Shown piece after piece: positions 60,029-64,000 of a DNA stretch of 64,000 bases. Both the position numbers and the translations under genes were made by a program. The notes under the pieces are model-generated. The model saw only the letters and a list, made by a program, of their open reading frames with translations. It was not told the origin of the DNA and did not search any database. The stretch's first letter is position 1; every line of letters begins with the position of its first letter. The stretch covers positions 62,001-126,000 of the forward strand of contig JAOTOM010004020.1 of the NCBI GenBank assembly GCA_034440615.1, given 5' to 3'. The DNA is from Ashinkailepas kermadecensis (Eukaryota; Arthropoda; Thecostraca; Neolepadidae).

Positions 60029-61692
60029 TACCATCTGACGACGGAGCCGCTAGTAGCTCCGAAAGCCCATTAATTGTTTTTTTTTAAACGTCATCCCAGA
60101 TATAGCATTATCATTGAAAACGTATGTTGCAAAAAAGACCTTTGAAGTGATATTAGTTCACCAGAGACTCAAAATGCATTCACCCAGCACTAATCGCGAG
60201 CCGATAAATCGCTGGGAATAAAACGCTGGCTGTTGTCACATGTGGCTCACTTTCTTCACTTGGCAATACTCTCGGGGTAACACCGCGCTGTTCTCGCGAA
60301 CGTGGCGAAATATCTTTCACGGACGGGCAATGGCTAATCGGCGCAGGACTTTAGCGTCTTGCCACTTTCGGTGGCCCAGGGGGGTTGCAACCTCCCCAGA
60401 TTTTCGCCAACGCCACGGAAACGGAAGGAGGGGACCAAGCTATGCGCACAACTGCGGGCATTCATTGAGGAACCTTTGGTGTAAGACGTGTTATGTCAGG
60501 TCAGGTGACATAACATGACCTGTGACGATTATTCGGGAACCTTTTCGGGCGGATGTCGGCAGATTTTTCACTTTTTCTAGTTTGAATCCAAATAGATTGC
60601 ACACCATGCGTGATATCCTTATGAAATTAGTACCACTGTGTTTTTCTTTCAATTTGAAGTTCATTGAGGGGTGGCATGATTAAATTGCTTTGGCGTGCTC
60701 TTGTACAGATCAGGTCAAGTCACGGAGGGTCAATATATGGGGGGATTCCAAGCGCATAATGTTGAGCCCTAGATGGTATCAATGAACCAGGCACATGGTG
60801 TGAAAGTAAGTCAAGGCTGGTTCTTGGCACCTGTACGTGCTGATTTCGGACTAGGCGGTCATGTTTATCCTACATTGAAAAAAATTGCTTTGGGACCCCA
60901 AATCCCAATTTCCATGTTGACAGCACCTTGCTTGTTATGCCATGCTATAGGACTCTATGGGATGTTATAGGATGCTATAGGATCATACAACCCATCGTTG
61001 AATTTCGATTGAATGTTAGACTCTGTGAAATATATTTCATAAGCGTGTCATGCATAGTTCGCTACCTATTTGGTTCCGAACTTGAAAAGTTCGAAATCTG
61101 TGGAAATCCGCCAGAACTTGTTCACGAATTGTTCACGCCTGGAGAGAATATCCTCAGATCAGTGATCTGACCCAACCTGGCAACAAGATTCATGCCAAAA
61201 GTTCTGCAAGGAACATCCACAGGTCTGTGCAGAGTTTCGTCGCATTCCATCCAGCCATTTATATCGTATGTTAGATGAAAAACGCGAACTTACTTCCGGC
61301 ATCACCCGAGCGGGGCCAAAATGTTCGGAGTGAGCTTGTAAATTTCAGTAAAAGTCACCACAACTAGAACACTACACCATATAAAAGCATGCGCATGAAA
61401 AGACGTGCAATCGGACGCGCATCCGGAGAGGAACACCTCTCTCCTTTCCAAACAATTACAGTAGATTAACAAAAATGTGGGTTGTCACCACGTCATACCA
61501 GTAATGTCGGCGCGCTTCGGGCGCGTGGTCTCAGACATGTTTTTTCCACATCAGAAACCCGCGGCGTCCCTTTGCCACTGAACAGCACAATTCCCAGCCG
61601 AACATGCGTGGGAAAATAATGTTGCCTGAGTGGCAACAAATAATCGCCAACGCGCTACCAAAAATAGATGTCTGAGTACTGTGCCACCTCCT

Positions 61693-61694
<2 letters not shown>
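60029..61694. other. Long gene-free stretch
   Basis: No gene recognised. Contains the inverted repeat GTTATGTCA/TGACATAAC at about 60491-60514 and a short GATGTTATAG/GATGCTATAG tandem near 60960. Confidence 0.4.

Positions 61695-61775
<81 letters not shown>
61695..61775 (+). repeat. (TA)n microsatellite
   Basis: About 40 TA units without interruption. Confidence 0.97.
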
Positions 61776-61778
<3 letters not shown>

Positions 61779-62814
61779 TTGATGCAGGGAGATGCCTTTA
61801 TGATCAATGCTCGAGATTCGGTTCGTAATGAGGGTTTCTTCGTGTAATTTAATCGTGTAATCGGCCAATCGTCCGTCGCCTTGGTGTTTAAACCGCATAA
61901 TATTGTGTGTATGTATGCTACGCAAATGCATGTTAAAATGATTGGAAAACATTGGCGTTTAATAAGCGTGTCAACTGTTTAACGTAAAAACAATCATCAG
62001 AATAATGTGCCAGTATGTCTCATGTATGACTGCATTGTGTTCATTGTGTTCATGTATGTGCGGCAGTGATGTTGGCATGCCCAAGCAGGGGCTGGATTAA
62101 GCATTTTCACTGGGAGCACAAGTACTCCAGAAAAATGCACCAAAAAATTAAGTATTAATTCATTAGCTTAACAGATATTGCCTCTGAAAATGAATACATT
62201 TTCCGATAATGGGGTGAGAATGCAACTTCAGCTCCAGCTGGCACGCTATTCGGGTCACTGCTTCCAAGTCGAGAGGCGACTACCAAGCGGTCGTCGCCTC
62301 GCCGCCAGCTGACCGGAGAAGGTCAGCCGAGGTCGGCCGACATTCCGGCCGGGTTGTTCGCCTGTCGGCGACACTCAGCCGCGATTGGCCGGCATTATCA
62401 TAATCCCCGACACTCCCCAACAGACGTGGCCAGCAGATGTGGCCGGCCGGCGGCAACGCATTGTAAAACAGGCCCTGACCGGTCGCCCGTGGCTAATCCC
62501 CTTGTCAGGTGCCCGCCGGCGGCGGTCTGTCGGTTCTCGGCCCGGCCGACAGGAGCGGGACCAATTTAGCCGGAGTTGGCCGGAGATCTTCCGGCTCGTC
62601 TGCTCTCGCGCGCTCGTGGTCCCGGCATGGCACCCACGTGGAATTGGTGCGCGAGGTGGGGCGGCGACGTGTGCGTCACGTTCCAGGCGCGCCGGTCATG
62701 GCCAGCCGGCACGTGCCGCAAATCTGCGCGGTGTGGGCAGGTCGAGCCGGTCCGGTAAAAGGGATCATCACAGGCATCCCGTGCTGTATGTACGTCACCA
62801 CACTGCAGCACGGC
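61776..62814. other. No gene; possible hAT-like end at 62085
   Basis: CAGGGGCTGGATTAAGC at 62085 resembles a hAT terminal repeat, but no partner end is seen. GC- and CpG-rich from 62240. Confidence 0.3.
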
Positions 62815-63000
62815 TGGTGTGGCACCACACTGCACCACAGCTGGGGAGCGTCACCACACTGCACCACAGCTGGGGAGCGTCACCACACTGCACCACAGCT
62901 GGGGAGCGTCACCACACCGCACCACAGCTGGGGAGCGTCACCACACCGCACCACAGCTGGGGAGCGTCACCACACTGCACCACAGCTGGTGTGTCACCAC
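62815..63000 (+). repeat. 29-bp minisatellite (CACAGCTGGGGAGCGTCACC)
   Basis: Six near-identical units with CACACTGCAC or CACACCGCAC. Confidence 0.95.
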
Positions 63001-63847
63001 ACACCACTACCCCGCCTTCCCACTACTCCAGTACTCCACTACCCCACTGCCCGGATTGACTTTCTTCGATGTCAATCTGTTTGGCCCGCAAAGCCCGCCA
63101 GCACGGCTTGGTGTGTTTCTCAAAGCTGCCAGTGCACATCGACGCTCAGATACGACTAACGAGCTTGCCGGTTTCACTCACCATGCATTTTCAGGCTCAG
63201 GCTCGATTTTCAGCCTGGAATATTCTGGGAACTGTTTAGCGATCTGGTCGCGAATTTTGCCACCTGCTACTCATACCAGCTCCGAAGTTGCCGCTTGCAA
63301 GCATTTGCCAGCTAGTGTAAACACGCTGTCTGACGTGAGTGGCAGCCATTGGCTGATACATCACCACACACTTCAAGTAGCCGAATCCCATGTCGATACG
63401 GTTATGTTAATCTTGGAGCCACCTTCAGGTGTTTTTGTAGCTTTATTCTAAGCACATTCGGTGCATTTGGTGGTTTGAGTTCTTTTGCCAAACGCTTCGG
63501 CAGCATTTTTACCTTAGGTTGCCTTGGAGAAGCACTGGTTGACCGAAACAAAAGTTAACGGGTAGCATTGCAAGAATTTCGTGGCATGCAACACCTTTTT
63601 CGTGGCTCTATTTCAAGGACAATGCAACAACAGCGACGGGGCTTGCACTCCGATGGAAGGGGTGGATCAGAACGAAGCACACTAGCCAAACAAGGCCGCT
63701 GATTTGTTCGTCATCTTGTCTTCTCTTGTTTCGCAACGTCCCTCCTATCCAGAAGCACACCAGGGTGACAAAAGTGTATGTTCCAGACTAGGGTTGCCGG
63801 AGCCGGAGGGCATTCCACTACAGTCTACGATGTAGTCACAGGCCCAG
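63001..63847. other. No gene confirmed
   Basis: The frame leaving the 29-bp array stays open to 63451 with non-repetitive composition (about 140 codons) but no recognised domain. Likely chance. Confidence 0.3.
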
Positions 63848-63880
63848 AACTCATCTCACCACTGAGTGGTGAGATAAGTT
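63848..63880. repeat. 33-bp near-perfect palindrome
   Basis: Arms AACTCATCTCACCAC and GTGGTGAGATAAGTT around TGA, with a single mismatch. Confidence 0.88.
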
Positions 63881-64000
63881 CGGAGCGCCCTGGAGCGCGG
63901 GACAGAAGTGGCAAGGCAGAACTCGCCAGTCTGCACTTCGCCGTGCTGTCTCATCTCATGACATCGAGCTCCGTTTAGCCGGGAAGCAATACTGCACCGG

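Overview
The window reads as non-coding, repeat-dominated nuclear DNA of a eukaryote, most likely an invertebrate animal. The evidence is the set of transposon relics (a Penelope-like element with a GIY-YIG domain, CR1-type non-LTR retrotransposon fragments, tRNA-derived SINEs, TTAA-flanked piggyBac-type miniature elements) together with long CT/GA and TA microsatellites. There is no operon structure, rRNA or intact cellular gene. The species cannot be named from the sequence. Most long open frames here are by-products of tandem repeats whose unit, or three units, is a whole number of codons without stops.

Layout. 1-1.1 kb: Penelope-like element fragment, minus strand, with a hammerhead-like motif beyond its 3' end. 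2.2-5.3 kb: 44-bp and 13-bp minisatellites, a CR1-type LINE 3' fragment and a (CT)n tract. 6.1-8.2 kb: a 1.86-kb array of mixed 41/42-bp units and a 9/12-bp array. 8.8 kb: SINE copy 1. 10.9-11.8 kb: 61-bp array. 12-15.8 kb: mostly single-copy, with a 10-bp array and a 21-bp TGACGTC array. 16.1-16.5 kb: second LINE fragment, which keeps an 8-bp-repeat tail. 17-20.5 kb: seven unrelated arrays almost back to back. 21.7-30.3 kb: more arrays, a compound CT/TA/CT tract and a recent 143-bp duplication. 31.5-35.8 kb: 13/14-bp, 70-bp and 17-bp arrays and (CT)n. 36.7-39.0 kb: a 2.3-kb, 14-bp array with a CACGTG in nearly every unit. 40.7-44.5 kb: hairpin-forming 32-bp array, SINE copy 2, GGTGGC hexamers. 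45.5-47.1 kb: two inverted TTAA elements sharing one TTAA. 47.1-48.2 kb: possible further DNA element. 48.8-51.9 kb: 11-, 10- and 19-bp arrays. 52-53.3 kb: third LINE fragment, interrupted by a 270-bp GA tract. 53.4-56.5 kb: 25-, 32- and 20/29-bp arrays. 56.9 kb: SINE copy 3. 57.4-64 kb: mostly single-copy with short repeats.

Adding up the tandem arrays listed gives about 19 kb, close to 30% of the window, in some forty unrelated families. No gene network can be described. The strongest observations are structural: a microsatellite that grew from a short GAGAGA stretch inside a LINE reverse transcriptase frame, a nested inverted pair of TTAA elements, a three-copy SINE family with a shared body motif, a dense E-box satellite, and the recurrence of an ACGT core in several unrelated minisatellites. 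Exon calls are weak: without transcripts I cannot say whether any low-complexity-free frame (for example 12061-12489) is a real exon.
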